A stretch of DNA of 64,000 nt from Eutrophocola sp965662685 (lineage in GTDB: Bacteria > Pseudomonadota > Gammaproteobacteria > Pseudomonadales > Pseudohongiellaceae), in assembly GCA_965662685.1 (NCBI GenBank), contig CBFIIQ010000011.1:1-64000 (forward strand), written 5' to 3'. Each line of letters begins with the position of its first letter. Position 1 is the first letter of the stretch. A program made the translations under genes and the position numbers. Shown here in pieces: positions 26,604-35,339 of the stretch. The notes under the pieces were generated by a model that was given only the letters and a program-made list of their open reading frames with translations, had not been told where the DNA came from and searched no databases.

Positions 26604-27620
26604 CTATGCGGACTTTGTTGCCGTGACCAGAGAGTAATAGCCATAAGAGCGTTGTGCGCTGACATCTTTAAAGCCGGCTTTCTCGAGAATGGATTCCAGC
26701 TCGTTCAAAGTATATTGCTGTCCCTTGTTGCCCTGAGTCATGAAAAAGGAGAAGGCGACGGCGGCGTAGGGTTCATCACCACTTTCCTCAAGCAGAATCT
26801 CCTGCAGGCAGATGCGCCCACCGGGAGCCAGAGCCGAAAAACTTTTTTGCGCCAGTAATTCACAGGTTTCCGTACTCCAGTCATGAAAAATATTTGAGAA
26901 AAAATGTGCTTCATAGCCTTCGGGCCAGTCTTCCCTGAACATATCAATGGTTTTGGTATCTACCCGATCAGATACACCTGCTTTCTCTATATAGTCTTTG
27001 GCTACTTCACAAACCGCGGCCAGTTCCATAATCGTGCATTTCATCTGTGGGTAATGGTTGGCCAGAGCGGAGGCATAACAACCGGAACCGCCGCCGACAT
27101 CGAGCAGACTACCTATATTGGAAAAATCACAGGTTTGGGTCATGCCTACAGCCGAGGGCATGGAATGACAGTGCATAAAATCTGTGACTTTTTTTGCCAG
27201 TGCCGCATCCATCTGGCCTGACTCCCAGCTATCCGCAGGGCCTCTGGATTCTTTAGTTTCGCCATCCCTGATGTTGTCGAGAATAACCTTATAATTTGGA
27301 ATTGCCTCACCACGACGGATGAAAAATGGTCCCCAGTAATAAGGGCTTTCTTTCAGCATATAAGTGCGCGATAGCGTATTGAGTTGGTAGGCCCCCTGAT
27401 GCTTGTCCAAAAGGCCCTGTACTTTCAGCATCGGTAATAACGCTTTCATGCCGCGCAGGGAATAACCGAGTTTTTTTGCTGCCTGCTCGACACTCAATGG
27501 CTCGTTAAAGCCTTCAAAAACTTCCAGTGCCAGGGCTATGGTAATGGCCTGGGATTTAAAATCGCTGAGCATGATATCCCAGATTTTTGTATCGTCCGTA
27601 GGTGGAAGTACTGGATTCAC
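26604..27620 (-). CDS. SAM-dependent O-methyltransferase (COMT/HIOMT-like)
   Basis: A 338 aa two-domain small-molecule methyltransferase. The N-terminal winged-helix dimerisation domain is at residues 12-95, with EQAAKKLGYS. The Rossmann domain has the SAM loop LLDVGGGSG at 172-180 and a catalytic-type FHDWS. Members methylate phenolic hydroxyls or carboxylates of small molecules. GTG start with AGAGG about eight bases upstream. It is the last gene of the minus-strand run ligA-ligB-NTF2-like-methyltransferase. An aromatic substrate related to that cluster is plausible but not proven. Convergent with nhaR, 15 bases apart. Confidence 0.8.
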   Translation of the reverse strand: MNPVLPPTDDTKIWDIMLSDFKSQAITIALALEVFEGFNEPLSVEQAAKKLGYSLRGMKALLPMLKVQGLLDKHQGAYQLNTLSRTYMLKESPYYWGPFFIRRGEAIPNYKVILDNIRDGETKESRGPADSWESGQMDAALAKKVTDFMHCHSMPSAVGMTQTCDFSNIGSLLDVGGGSGCYASALANHYPQMKCTIMELAAVCEVAKDYIEKAGVSDRVDTKTIDMFREDWPEGYEAHFFSNIFHDWSTETCELLAQKSFSALAPGGRICLQEILLEESGDEPYAAVAFSFFMTQGNKGQQYTLNELESILEKAGFKDVSAQRSYGYYSLVTATKSA

Positions 27621-27701
27621 TTTGCTTACCTCTTTACTTTCTGCTGCTGAAAATTATTTTTCTAGTCTCTATTAATCGTTGCTGTGGCGCTGTTAAAAAG
27701 T

Positions 27702-28631
27702 CTACTCAGTAGTATTGGGTGTCAGAGGGAAATTGCCATCATAGGGTGGCCAGTTTGGTACAGGCTGAGTTGGTTTTGCATAGAACATAGCCGCATGGAC
27801 ATGACGTATCAGGCCATCTTCGATACTAAATACTTCGGTGAAATGATTTCTCCAGCGTTCATTGCCCGGACGGCGGACAAAGACTACAGAGAGCATGGCG
27901 ATCTGCTGTTCTACATCAACCACCTGTACGCGACGTCCGGCGACCTGGGCGAGACCGAAGTCACCGGAGGTACGGCAATCAGTGGTGCCGTTAAAGCCGG
28001 TTGCGCCTGCTGCCAATGGTCCACCAAAAGTATCCTGACCATTTTCACGGCGTGAGCAGCCCGGGTGACCTTTTATGACTTTACTGTTCTGGGCGATGAT
28101 GCCGTCAAAATAACTGTTGGCAATGGCAATGAGGTCATCACGGCTGTAACGGCGGTCTAAAGGGACAGCGCCTTGATGGGGAGGATTGGCAATAAGATTG
28201 TCCGCATCCCAGTAGACTGTGCCGGGTACTCCCTGCAATCCTGCATCATTTTCCCGACCTATATGCCACTCGGCTTCAGTGATCATGTTATTGGAAACTT
28301 TCATACGCAGGGAAACTACCGCACGCTCGCCATCTTCTTCAAGCAAACCATAGAAGCCAGCTGAGCTGCCTTCGGGGTCGTAATAACGGCGCTCTAATTC
28401 ACCCAGTGCTGTCACCGTAGACCACAGTCCCTCGTCGTTGGGTGTTACGATGGAGTTTTCTGTCTGCCGAAAACCATAGCTTAACGGTGCCTGAGAGGCG
28501 TCATTGGCGACTATGGCATTGAGATAATGGTCAAGAAAGCTGGCCAGGCAACTGCGATCGCAGTCCTGTGCCTGGGCAGAAAATGAAATGCCGGAGATCA
28601 GGCACAGTGTAATCAGTTTGCGAAAAAGCAT
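27702..28631 (-). CDS. Secreted NTF2/SnoaL-like hypothetical protein
   Basis: A 309 aa exported protein. The N-terminus MLFRKLITLCLISGISFSAQA is a signal peptide with an AQA cleavage site, and the mature protein begins QDCDRSC. The body appears to contain two alpha-plus-beta NTF2-like units (FLDHYLNAIVANDASQAPL; then ANSYFDGIIAQNSKVIKGHPGC and a final VFSIEDGLIRHVHAAMFY), similar to a DUF8021-type domain. Several cysteines suggest disulphides. A TTG six bases upstream is an alternative start; ATG 28631 has a G-rich site eight bases before it. A role in handling an aromatic or polyketide-like compound together with the Lig genes is only a contextual guess. Confidence 0.6.
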   Translation of the reverse strand: MLFRKLITLCLISGISFSAQAQDCDRSCLASFLDHYLNAIVANDASQAPLSYGFRQTENSIVTPNDEGLWSTVTALGELERRYYDPEGSSAGFYGLLEEDGERAVVSLRMKVSNNMITEAEWHIGRENDAGLQGVPGTVYWDADNLIANPPHQGAVPLDRRYSRDDLIAIANSYFDGIIAQNSKVIKGHPGCSRRENGQDTFGGPLAAGATGFNGTTDCRTSGDFGLAQVAGRRVQVVDVEQQIAMLSVVFVRRPGNERWRNHFTEVFSIEDGLIRHVHAAMFYAKPTQPVPNWPPYDGNFPLTPNTTE

Positions 28632-28694
28632 GAACAAGCCCCCATATGTTTTTATTAGTCAGGGGATTCTCTTTCAACTAGGCTGCGCATGCAA

Positions 28695-28728
28695 CAGGCA
28701 GCGTCGTGTTTGAAAGTCTAGCTGCCTG
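28695..28728. other. Hairpin at the 3' end of ligB
   Basis: CAGGCAGC (28695-28702) and GCTGCCTG (28721-28728) form a perfect eight-base stem across the ligB stop codon. On the minus (coding) strand no T-run follows, so it is more likely an mRNA-stability or processing hairpin between ligB and the NTF2-like gene than a terminator. Confidence 0.5.
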
Positions 28729-29563
28729 CTTTTTCGAGAATAAGGTGGCCGAGTGCGGTGTTTGAAGCCGGCACATGGTAGAAACGGTGCTTTTCATTCA
28801 CCTGCGATCCCAGCGCCGCTCGGGCTATTAGCCACATCACCAATTCAATACCTTCGGAGCCGGCTTCTCGAATATATTCCGAGTGAGTGATTTTTGTGAG
28901 TTCTTCAGGGTCATTGATCAGCTTATTCATGAACTCCAGATCCCATTCCTTGTTGATCAGGCCCGCACGCTTGTATTGAAGCTGATGGCTCATGCCTCCG
29001 GTACCCCAGATATGAACATTAAGGTCTTCGTCAAACAGCTCTACAGCTTTGCGCAGGGCCTTGCCCAGCTCGAAACAGCGCCTGCCAGTAGGGGGTGGAT
29101 ACTGGATCACGTTTACCATGAAGGGAATTACCCGGCATGGCCAGGCTTCAGGTTGACCAAACATCAGTGACAGCGGCACAGTAAGGCCATGATCTACTTT
29201 GAAATCATTGCAAATCGTCATGTCGAAAGAATCAAGGATGACTGACTGGGCAATATGCCAGGCCAGGTCGGGATGACCCTGAACCGGGGGAATGGGACGT
29301 GGTCCCCAGCCTTCATCAGCACTTTCAAATTCTTCACTGCAGCCAATGCCAAAGGTCGGTACCACACGCAGATCGAAGGCACTGGCGTGATCGTTATACA
29401 CCAGAATGATGACATCAGGGACATTGTCAGCTTGCCATTTTTTGGAATATTCAAAACCTTCAAACACTGGTGACCAGTATTCGTTACCTGTGGTGCGCAG
29501 ATCGATAGCGGCGCCGACGGCCGGAATATGGGAGGAAAAAACTGCGGAACTGATACGAGCCAT
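28718..29563 (-). CDS. ligB: Protocatechuate 4,5-dioxygenase beta chain-like extradiol dioxygenase
   Basis: Catalytic subunit of a class III (LigB-type) Fe(II) extradiol dioxygenase that cleaves catecholic rings such as protocatechuate. Aligned by eye with Sphingobium LigB, the iron ligands are His12 (SSHIPAVGAA), His59 (YNDHASAFD) and Glu240 (GSEGIE), and the catalytic base is His193 (GTGGMSHQL). At 281 aa it lacks about 20 C-terminal residues of LigB (302 aa). ligA lies two bases upstream, giving the complete alpha/beta enzyme. No other protocatechuate meta-cleavage genes (ligC, ligI, ligJ, ligK) are in the window, so the physiological substrate could differ, for example gallate or a methylated catechol. 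Confidence 0.9.
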   Translation of the reverse strand: MARISSAVFSSHIPAVGAAIDLRTTGNEYWSPVFEGFEYSKKWQADNVPDVIILVYNDHASAFDLRVVPTFGIGCSEEFESADEGWGPRPIPPVQGHPDLAWHIAQSVILDSFDMTICNDFKVDHGLTVPLSLMFGQPEAWPCRVIPFMVNVIQYPPPTGRRCFELGKALRKAVELFDEDLNVHIWGTGGMSHQLQYKRAGLINKEWDLEFMNKLINDPEELTKITHSEYIREAGSEGIELVMWLIARAALGSQVNEKHRFYHVPASNTALGHLILEKAGS

Positions 29564-29565
29564 GT

Positions 29566-29964
29566 TTATTGATTATCCTTGTTATTTGAAGTGCTGCGAT
29601 TACCTTCAATGGGTCGACCGCCGCTGAGCATCATTGCCCGATATTCCTGAGGAGTCATGCCGGTCATGGTCGATACGGCACGCTCAAAGGGTTGTTCGTG
29701 GGTATAAAAAAGTTTGGCAAGGAAATAAATATTTCCCCCCTGTTCAATACAGAGATTGTAGTCCTGTTCCAGAACGCCTTTTTTCTGCAGATCTGTCAGC
29801 GGCCATTCATCAACATAAGCTTTTTCATCCGCCAGAAAGCGATCCCGGTTTTCAGCCTTCATTAGCGACATGAAAAACTGGTTTAGATGATATCCCTTGC
29901 GTGACATGTCAGCATCAAAAACGATGGTGCCGGGAATATCCTGGTAGGGTTTTTCTAGGGCCAT
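29566..29964 (-). CDS. ligA: Protocatechuate 4,5-dioxygenase alpha chain (LigA)
   Basis: Small helical subunit of 132 aa that caps the active site of LigB. Recognisable LigA segments are DIPGTIVFDADMSRKGYHLN, FFMSLMKAENRDRF and SMTGMTPQEYRAMM. AGGAG sits eight bases before the ATG. First gene of the four-gene minus-strand cluster; its promoter should lie in 29965-30098, where no clear boxes were identified. Confidence 0.9.
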   Translation of the reverse strand: MALEKPYQDIPGTIVFDADMSRKGYHLNQFFMSLMKAENRDRFLADEKAYVDEWPLTDLQKKGVLEQDYNLCIEQGGNIYFLAKLFYTHEQPFERAVSTMTGMTPQEYRAMMLSGGRPIEGNRSTSNNKDNQ

Positions 29965-30098
29965 GACTGGACTCCTGAGTAAGCGTGAAAAAAGATTCTA
30001 GCACAAGCTAAAGCAAGGACGGATTTTGTTCCCGTTAAAGCTGGACAGGAGGGTAATTTGCTACTTTTCAGGATTTTAAATGGCTCCGGTAATGGCAA

Positions 30099-30539
30099 TT
30101 ATTCAGTGTGGAACATAAATACAGAGGTACTAAGAGAGATTTCTTTAAGAAAAAGCAACAGGGCCAGTATCAGGCAGAGCATTGCAACCACAAAAAGAAA
30201 GGCGATGAAGATGACGACCTCAAAATTCATTACCGCGCCAATAAACAGCACAACGATCACCAGGCATATCAACAGGGCACAACAGGTGCTCAGGGAGATA
30301 GCCCAGTTGGTTAATGTGGCACGCTGTGTCAGAGATTTAAGTTCGCTATTGACGACTATTCTTTCTACTTCATCACAGACGGCTTTTTTATCTTTAAGAA
30401 AACGCCCGCGGTCTACAATACGTCCGAGTCGGTGGGTCATTACATTGAGCGCGCCGGTGATACCGGCCAACAGGAAAACCGGCGCGACGGCCAGCTGAAT
30501 GGCACTGGAGATATCGGTGACCTGAAAAAATTGCTCCAT
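30099..30539 (-). CDS. DUF2721 family membrane protein
   Basis: A 146 aa inner-membrane protein with hydrophobic helices at about residues 15-32, 78-98 and 102-130. The GALNVMTHRLGRIVDRGRFL motif is characteristic of DUF2721. Function unknown. Stands alone between the Lig cluster and the RND efflux operon. Confidence 0.8.
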   Translation of the reverse strand: MEQFFQVTDISSAIQLAVAPVFLLAGITGALNVMTHRLGRIVDRGRFLKDKKAVCDEVERIVVNSELKSLTQRATLTNWAISLSTCCALLICLVIVVLFIGAVMNFEVVIFIAFLFVVAMLCLILALLLFLKEISLSTSVFMFHTE

Positions 30540-30627
30540 GGCAGTATCTTTACTTATTCAGTGAATTGAACATCACCTCAGAATAAAGAACATGCCATGT
30601 TTAGTCCAGTTACCTGAATGGTGTTGA

Positions 30628-33600
30628 TCAGCTGGTTGCCGGAACCTCAAAGTCACGCCTTGCCGGGATGTTGATATTCTTGCCTTTCATGTCTTCAAGA
30701 ATAACGTAGAGGCAGGGGATCAGCAGCAGGGTAATGATTGTGGCAAATACAATACCAAAGGCCATCGAGGTAGCCATTGGAATCAGGAACTGCGCCTGCA
30801 TGCTGGTTTCTGTCAGGATTGGTAGCAAGCCGAAAAATGTCGTCAGGGACGTTAGCAAAATAGCACGGAAACGACGTGCTCCGCCTTTCACCACAGCGCT
30901 CACCACATCATCGCCTTTTTCAACGGCCTTGTTTACAAAATTCACCAGAATAATACTGTCGTTCACCACAACACCCGACAGTGCAATAATACCCAGGAAG
31001 GAAAGAAAATTGACCGGAATGCCTACCACCAGGTGACCAATAATGGCACCCACCATACCAAATGGAATCACACCCATGATAATCACGGGCTGGGTATATG
31101 AACGCAGGGGGATTGCCAACAGGGCATAGATGCCGAATATTGCGAAGATCATACCTCTAACCATGTCCTCAATAATGCTGGACTGCTCTGCAGTGCCACC
31201 ATCTTCTCTATAATCAACACTTGGGAAGCGCGATTTTAATTCTGGGAAAAAGTTATTCTTGATTTCGTTATTGACCACGTTGGGTTCTACCATGGATTCA
31301 ATAATGTCAGCGTTCACTGCTACTGAGCGCTCACCATCCACTCTGTTGATGCGGGCATAACCAGGCTGCATATTGAAATCTGCAATAGAAGAGAAGGGCA
31401 CAGTGTCTCCCTCAGTGGTGCGAATATACATATCTTCCAGGTCGCCAATAGAGACGCGTTCCTCTTCAGGATAACGCACCATCACGCGTACTTCGTCATC
31501 ACCGCGCTGCAGGCGCTGTGCTTGAGAGCCGTAAAAAGCATTGCGTACCTGGGTGGACAGATCATTCAGGGTGAAGCCCATGATTTCGGCACGTGGCAGT
31601 AACTGCAACCTAAGTTCATCCTTGCTGCTAACTGCTTCATTCTTGATATTGATCAGGCCGTTAAAGGTACGCAGTTTAGCCTCAAGTTCACCAGCAGCGG
31701 CAGTCAATTCGGCGGGGTTGTTGCTCACCAATTGGTAGGAAATGGGATTGCCACCAAAGACGGTGCCAGAGGAAAAGGTAAGCGTCTTGAGCCCGGGCAT
31801 ATTGCCTACATAATTTTCAAGATACTGGGTCAACAGATCCGACTCTATCTGGCTGGGAACATCCTTATCCATTTCAATAGCTGCTGTACCTGAGGAGGCA
31901 CCGCTACCGACAATGATTACGTGATCAACAATGTTGGTAGAAATTTCGCCAGTTTCACTATCAAGAAACTCAAACTTTCCATCCAGTGAAAGAGCGGCAT
32001 CTTCAAGTTTGTCCATCACTGCCCGGGTTTGTTGTTCAGGGCTGCCTTCTACCATAGTGACATTGGCGCGAATAACATCAGCCGGTATTTCAGGTAAAAA
32101 TACGATACGTACCACACCACCAGCCAACAGGCCGACAGTAATAATGAACATGCCGATAAAACTGGTGAAAGTGATGTATCGATTTCTGATGCTTTTTTCA
32201 ACCAGAGGCACATAGATGCTGCGCACAAAATGATCCAGACGCGCATTGACGCGGGCGGGTATCTTGTTGAACCAGCTGGCAGGATTGGGTTTGCCAAAAT
32301 GAACCAGATGAGAAGGCAATATCAGCTTTGATTCGACCAGTGAGAATACCAGGCAAAGAATCACTACCCAGCCAATGGACTCAGTAAAGGCCGCAGCAAA
32401 TCCGCTAATCATCAGCAGCGGTAAAAAGGCAACGATAGTGGTGAGAACGCCAAAGGTGGCAGGCAAGGCAACGCGATTCGCACCATGTACAATACTCTGA
32501 ATACTATGACCATATTTGTCCATACTGTGATGTGCACTTTCCCCAATAATAATGGCGTCATCCACTACAATCCCCAGCACCATAATAAAGCCGAACAAGC
32601 TCAGCATATTCAAATCGAGGCCAACCGCGGGCATCATGGCAAAGGCTCCGAGAAAAGAAATTGGGATGCCAACGACTACCCAGAATGCCAGTTTGATCTC
32701 GAGGAAGATGCTGAGAATGATGAAAACAAGGAAAGCTCCCATCAGCAGGTTGGTGGTCATCAGATCAAGACGGTCTCTCAGGTAATAGGAAGAATCTGCC
32801 CATACATCGAGGCTAATTCCTTCCGGTAGCGTCTGTTTGCGTTCTTCAACAAAATTACGGGCGGCTTCTGTAACCTGCAGCATATTCTGGTTGCTTGTGG
32901 TGAGTACTGTCAGGCTGATGGAAGGTTTGCCATCAAAGCGGGCATAGGTTTCGGTATCTTCAAAGCCGTCAATAATGGTGGCTATATCACCCAGTGTTAA
33001 AATAGTGCCATCGGTTGAGGTGAGCAGGACTATTTTGTCAAAATCATGATAATCGTAGGCAAGGGCCTGGGTTCGCACCAGGATTTCGCCCCCCTGGGTG
33101 TCAATAGAGCCTGCCGGCAGATCCAGTGAAGAAGCGCGAATACGCTGGGCAATCTGATCCAGGGAAAGACCGTATTTGAGTAGAGTGTTTTCCGAGACTT
33201 CAATGCCTATTTCGTAAGGGCGATCACCTGCCATGCGGACAGAGGTCACGTCACTCAGCTCAAGCAGTTCATCCCTTAATTCCTGTGCCAGTTCTTTCTG
33301 GCTTACCGGATCAATATCACCATAGACTTCAATACGCAGAGCATCATTGCGCAACAGTGTGCGGCTTACCGAGGCGGGTTCCGCATCTACCGGGAAATTG
33401 AAAATGCCATCTACCCGGGTTTTAACATCGTTGAGCACCTCGTTAATATCATAGGACTCATCTACTTCAAGCGTTACTGAACCGCTTCCTTCCTGGGAAA
33501 TCGAGCGTACATCAGTAATACCATCTACGTCTTCTACGGCCTCTTCCAGAAGAATAATGATGCCTTTCTCAACATCGGCAGGAGTGGCGCCGGGATAGGC

Positions 33601-33768
33601 CATCGATACCTGGATAGTGTTGATGTCAAAATCTGGCATCGCCTTTTTAGTAATCGTATAGATAGAAAACAGACCTGCCATGATGATAATGATCATCAGC
33701 AGGTTCGCTGCTACATGATTATTGGCAAACCATGAGATTAAGCCTTTTTCTTCTTCTAATTCTGACAT
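30628..33768 (-). CDS. RND efflux transporter permease (AcrB/MexB superfamily)
   Basis: A 1046 aa proton-driven inner-membrane pump with the duplicated RND layout: TM1 at about residues 18-38, a large periplasmic loop (to about 335), a helix bundle, and a second copy from about 535. N-terminal WFANNHVAANLLM, the MPDFDIN segment and VVDDAIIIGES (helix 4 aspartates) are typical. It belongs to the AcrB-like group without obvious heavy-metal signatures; substrate unknown. It follows its adaptor gene by 42 bases. No outer-membrane channel gene is in this operon, so it must use a shared TolC. Confidence 0.92.
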   Translation of the reverse strand: MSELEEEKGLISWFANNHVAANLLMIIIIMAGLFSIYTITKKAMPDFDINTIQVSMAYPGATPADVEKGIIILLEEAVEDVDGITDVRSISQEGSGSVTLEVDESYDINEVLNDVKTRVDGIFNFPVDAEPASVSRTLLRNDALRIEVYGDIDPVSQKELAQELRDELLELSDVTSVRMAGDRPYEIGIEVSENTLLKYGLSLDQIAQRIRASSLDLPAGSIDTQGGEILVRTQALAYDYHDFDKIVLLTSTDGTILTLGDIATIIDGFEDTETYARFDGKPSISLTVLTTSNQNMLQVTEAARNFVEERKQTLPEGISLDVWADSSYYLRDRLDLMTTNLLMGAFLVFIILSIFLEIKLAFWVVVGIPISFLGAFAMMPAVGLDLNMLSLFGFIMVLGIVVDDAIIIGESAHHSMDKYGHSIQSIVHGANRVALPATFGVLTTIVAFLPLLMISGFAAAFTESIGWVVILCLVFSLVESKLILPSHLVHFGKPNPASWFNKIPARVNARLDHFVRSIYVPLVEKSIRNRYITFTSFIGMFIITVGLLAGGVVRIVFLPEIPADVIRANVTMVEGSPEQQTRAVMDKLEDAALSLDGKFEFLDSETGEISTNIVDHVIIVGSGASSGTAAIEMDKDVPSQIESDLLTQYLENYVGNMPGLKTLTFSSGTVFGGNPISYQLVSNNPAELTAAAGELEAKLRTFNGLINIKNEAVSSKDELRLQLLPRAEIMGFTLNDLSTQVRNAFYGSQAQRLQRGDDEVRVMVRYPEEERVSIGDLEDMYIRTTEGDTVPFSSIADFNMQPGYARINRVDGERSVAVNADIIESMVEPNVVNNEIKNNFFPELKSRFPSVDYREDGGTAEQSSIIEDMVRGMIFAIFGIYALLAIPLRSYTQPVIIMGVIPFGMVGAIIGHLVVGIPVNFLSFLGIIALSGVVVNDSIILVNFVNKAVEKGDDVVSAVVKGGARRFRAILLTSLTTFFGLLPILTETSMQAQFLIPMATSMAFGIVFATIITLLLIPCLYVILEDMKGKNINIPARRDFEVPATS

Positions 33769-33810
33769 GTTCGATGAAGCCTGTTTTTAACGATTGATAG
33801 TGTTTTAACC

Positions 33811-35031
33811 TTACTTGATGGCCTGAACGGTTTGGACCATGCCTTCCATTTCCTTGATCTGAACCGGTGAACCATTAAGAGGATTTTCGAGGCGGGTGAG
33901 GATGACACGGTCACCATTTTCCAGGCCTGATGAAATGTAGACGTCATCGCCATTAATGGTGAGGACTTCAACTGTTTTAGGTCTCAGTCTGCCTTCTGCA
34001 TCGGCTGTCCAGATTACATTATTGGCCTGAAGTGTATAGCGTGGCAGAACAATCACGTCTTCAAGCAGGCGGCCGCGAATTGTCGCGTTCACATAGGTGC
34101 CGATTCTTAAAGGTTCATCATTCCACTCATTATTCTGGCTGGTCAGATTGTATGGGTCTGCAATCTGCACGACACTAAAGAGGACACGGGTCCGAGTATC
34201 CAGTACACCTTCAGTGCGGGATAGTTTGCCGGTCCAGTGATAATCCTGATTGCCGATTCGACTCACCAGGTCAACTTCCACTGCATTTCCCATGTTATCT
34301 GCGGCACTCAGATTGTCGGTGTGAGAAGGCAGGTCAAGGAAGGCGATTTTGGTCTCCGGTATCGGAAGCCTGACTTCTGCATAATCTACGGCAAACGTTT
34401 CTGCTATCGATGCGCCAGTTGTAACATATTGTCCAATATCGGTGTTTTTGCTGCTAACGAGACCGTTATAAGGTGCAATGATAGTCGTTTTGTTCAGATC
34501 AGAGACAGCCTGATCGAGGTCAGCCTGAGCCGATTCCAGTCTTGCCACAGCTTCCTGTAACTGGGGTTTACGTAAATAAAGCTCTTTTGCCCTGATTCGA
34601 GACTGCTGCTCAGCTGTCATACGGTCCCATTCGCGCTGAGCAACATCTGCCTGGCCTTTTTCCTGTTCCAGCAGGCTTTTAGCGGAGGCCACTGATGCCT
34701 GTGCACGGCTCACTGCAGCGCGATAATTCTGGTCATCCAGCTTGATCAGGACGTCACCTTTGTTGAAAAAACCACCAGCGACAAAGGACGGGGATACTTC
34801 AACTACGCGGCCAGCAACTTCAGACACCAGGTTGGTTTGCGTGCGCGGGGCAACAGTGCCCTGGGATGAAACCGAGATATAGGCATCCTCAACAGTCACC
34901 GTCATTGCATCAACCACAACCGAGAGCTGCTGCGGTTCATTCTGCTCGGCATCCGGGCGTCCCGCACGCAGCATTATTGCGATAGCAATTGAAGCCAGGA
35001 TAATGAGGAATGGCAGGAGCTTTTTCAGCAT
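33811..35031 (-). CDS. RND efflux periplasmic adaptor (membrane fusion protein)
   Basis: A 406 aa adaptor. N-terminal anchor helix at residues 5-22, then lipoyl halves (SSQGTVAPRTQTNLVSEVAGRVVEV and TTIIAPYNGLVSSKN) flanking a coiled-coil hairpin (about 108-175), then beta-barrel and membrane-proximal domains. It bridges the permease to an outer-membrane channel. AAAGGA precedes the ATG. A perfect palindrome at 35211-35228, about 180 bases upstream, may be the operator of this efflux operon. Confidence 0.9.
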   Translation of the reverse strand: MLKKLLPFLIILASIAIAIMLRAGRPDAEQNEPQQLSVVVDAMTVTVEDAYISVSSQGTVAPRTQTNLVSEVAGRVVEVSPSFVAGGFFNKGDVLIKLDDQNYRAAVSRAQASVASAKSLLEQEKGQADVAQREWDRMTAEQQSRIRAKELYLRKPQLQEAVARLESAQADLDQAVSDLNKTTIIAPYNGLVSSKNTDIGQYVTTGASIAETFAVDYAEVRLPIPETKIAFLDLPSHTDNLSAADNMGNAVEVDLVSRIGNQDYHWTGKLSRTEGVLDTRTRVLFSVVQIADPYNLTSQNNEWNDEPLRIGTYVNATIRGRLLEDVIVLPRYTLQANNVIWTADAEGRLRPKTVEVLTINGDDVYISSGLENGDRVILTRLENPLNGSPVQIKEMEGMVQTVQAIK

Positions 35032-35143
35032 GGATATGATCCTTTAATAGTATTTATTGCTGCTTGGTCAAAATAGGGCTGTTGTAGCAAAGAAAACATT
35101 TTATCAACATCTTGTCGCTGCATCGTCGCGCTGGTATCACAGG

Positions 35144-35156
35144 NNNNNNNNNNNNN
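35144..35156. other. Run of 13 Ns upstream of the RND operon
   Basis: Unknown bases in the non-coding region. Confidence 0.99.
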
Positions 35157-35210
35157 TATACACATTACGTTCAAGCATCTGATGCAGTTCACTTTTTATT
35201 GAAAAAAATA

Positions 35211-35228
35211 AATGACTCGCGAGTCATT
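35211..35228. promoter_or_regulatory. Perfect 18-base palindrome, TetR-type operator candidate
   Basis: AATGACTCGCGAGTCATT reads identically on both strands. Length and TGACTCnnGAGTCA-like core suit a TetR/AcrR-family dimer. It lies about 180 bases upstream of the RND adaptor start. No TetR gene is next to it. Confidence 0.55.
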
Positions 35229-35339
35229 ATTTGCGAAAGCGATCTTACTCGCAGTAGTGGGCAGAAGCAATGGGAAAAGCTCTGCACAATGTGGAAAGAA
35301 AATGAAATGAAAGCTGAAGTTGCGTCTGCAACAGAGGTT

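Larger units (their letters stand above)
35032..35339. promoter_or_regulatory. Promoter region of the RND efflux operon, with 13 Ns
   Basis: A 308-base stretch without a convincing gene. It contains a 13-base N run (35144-35156) and the palindrome at 35211-35228. A short plus-strand open frame spans it but has no conserved features. Confidence 0.5.

Noticed and set aside
28695..28728. Rho-independent terminator ending ligB
   Set aside because: The T-run lies on the plus side only; for the minus-strand operon the stem is followed by GTTGCATG, so it is not a classical terminator.
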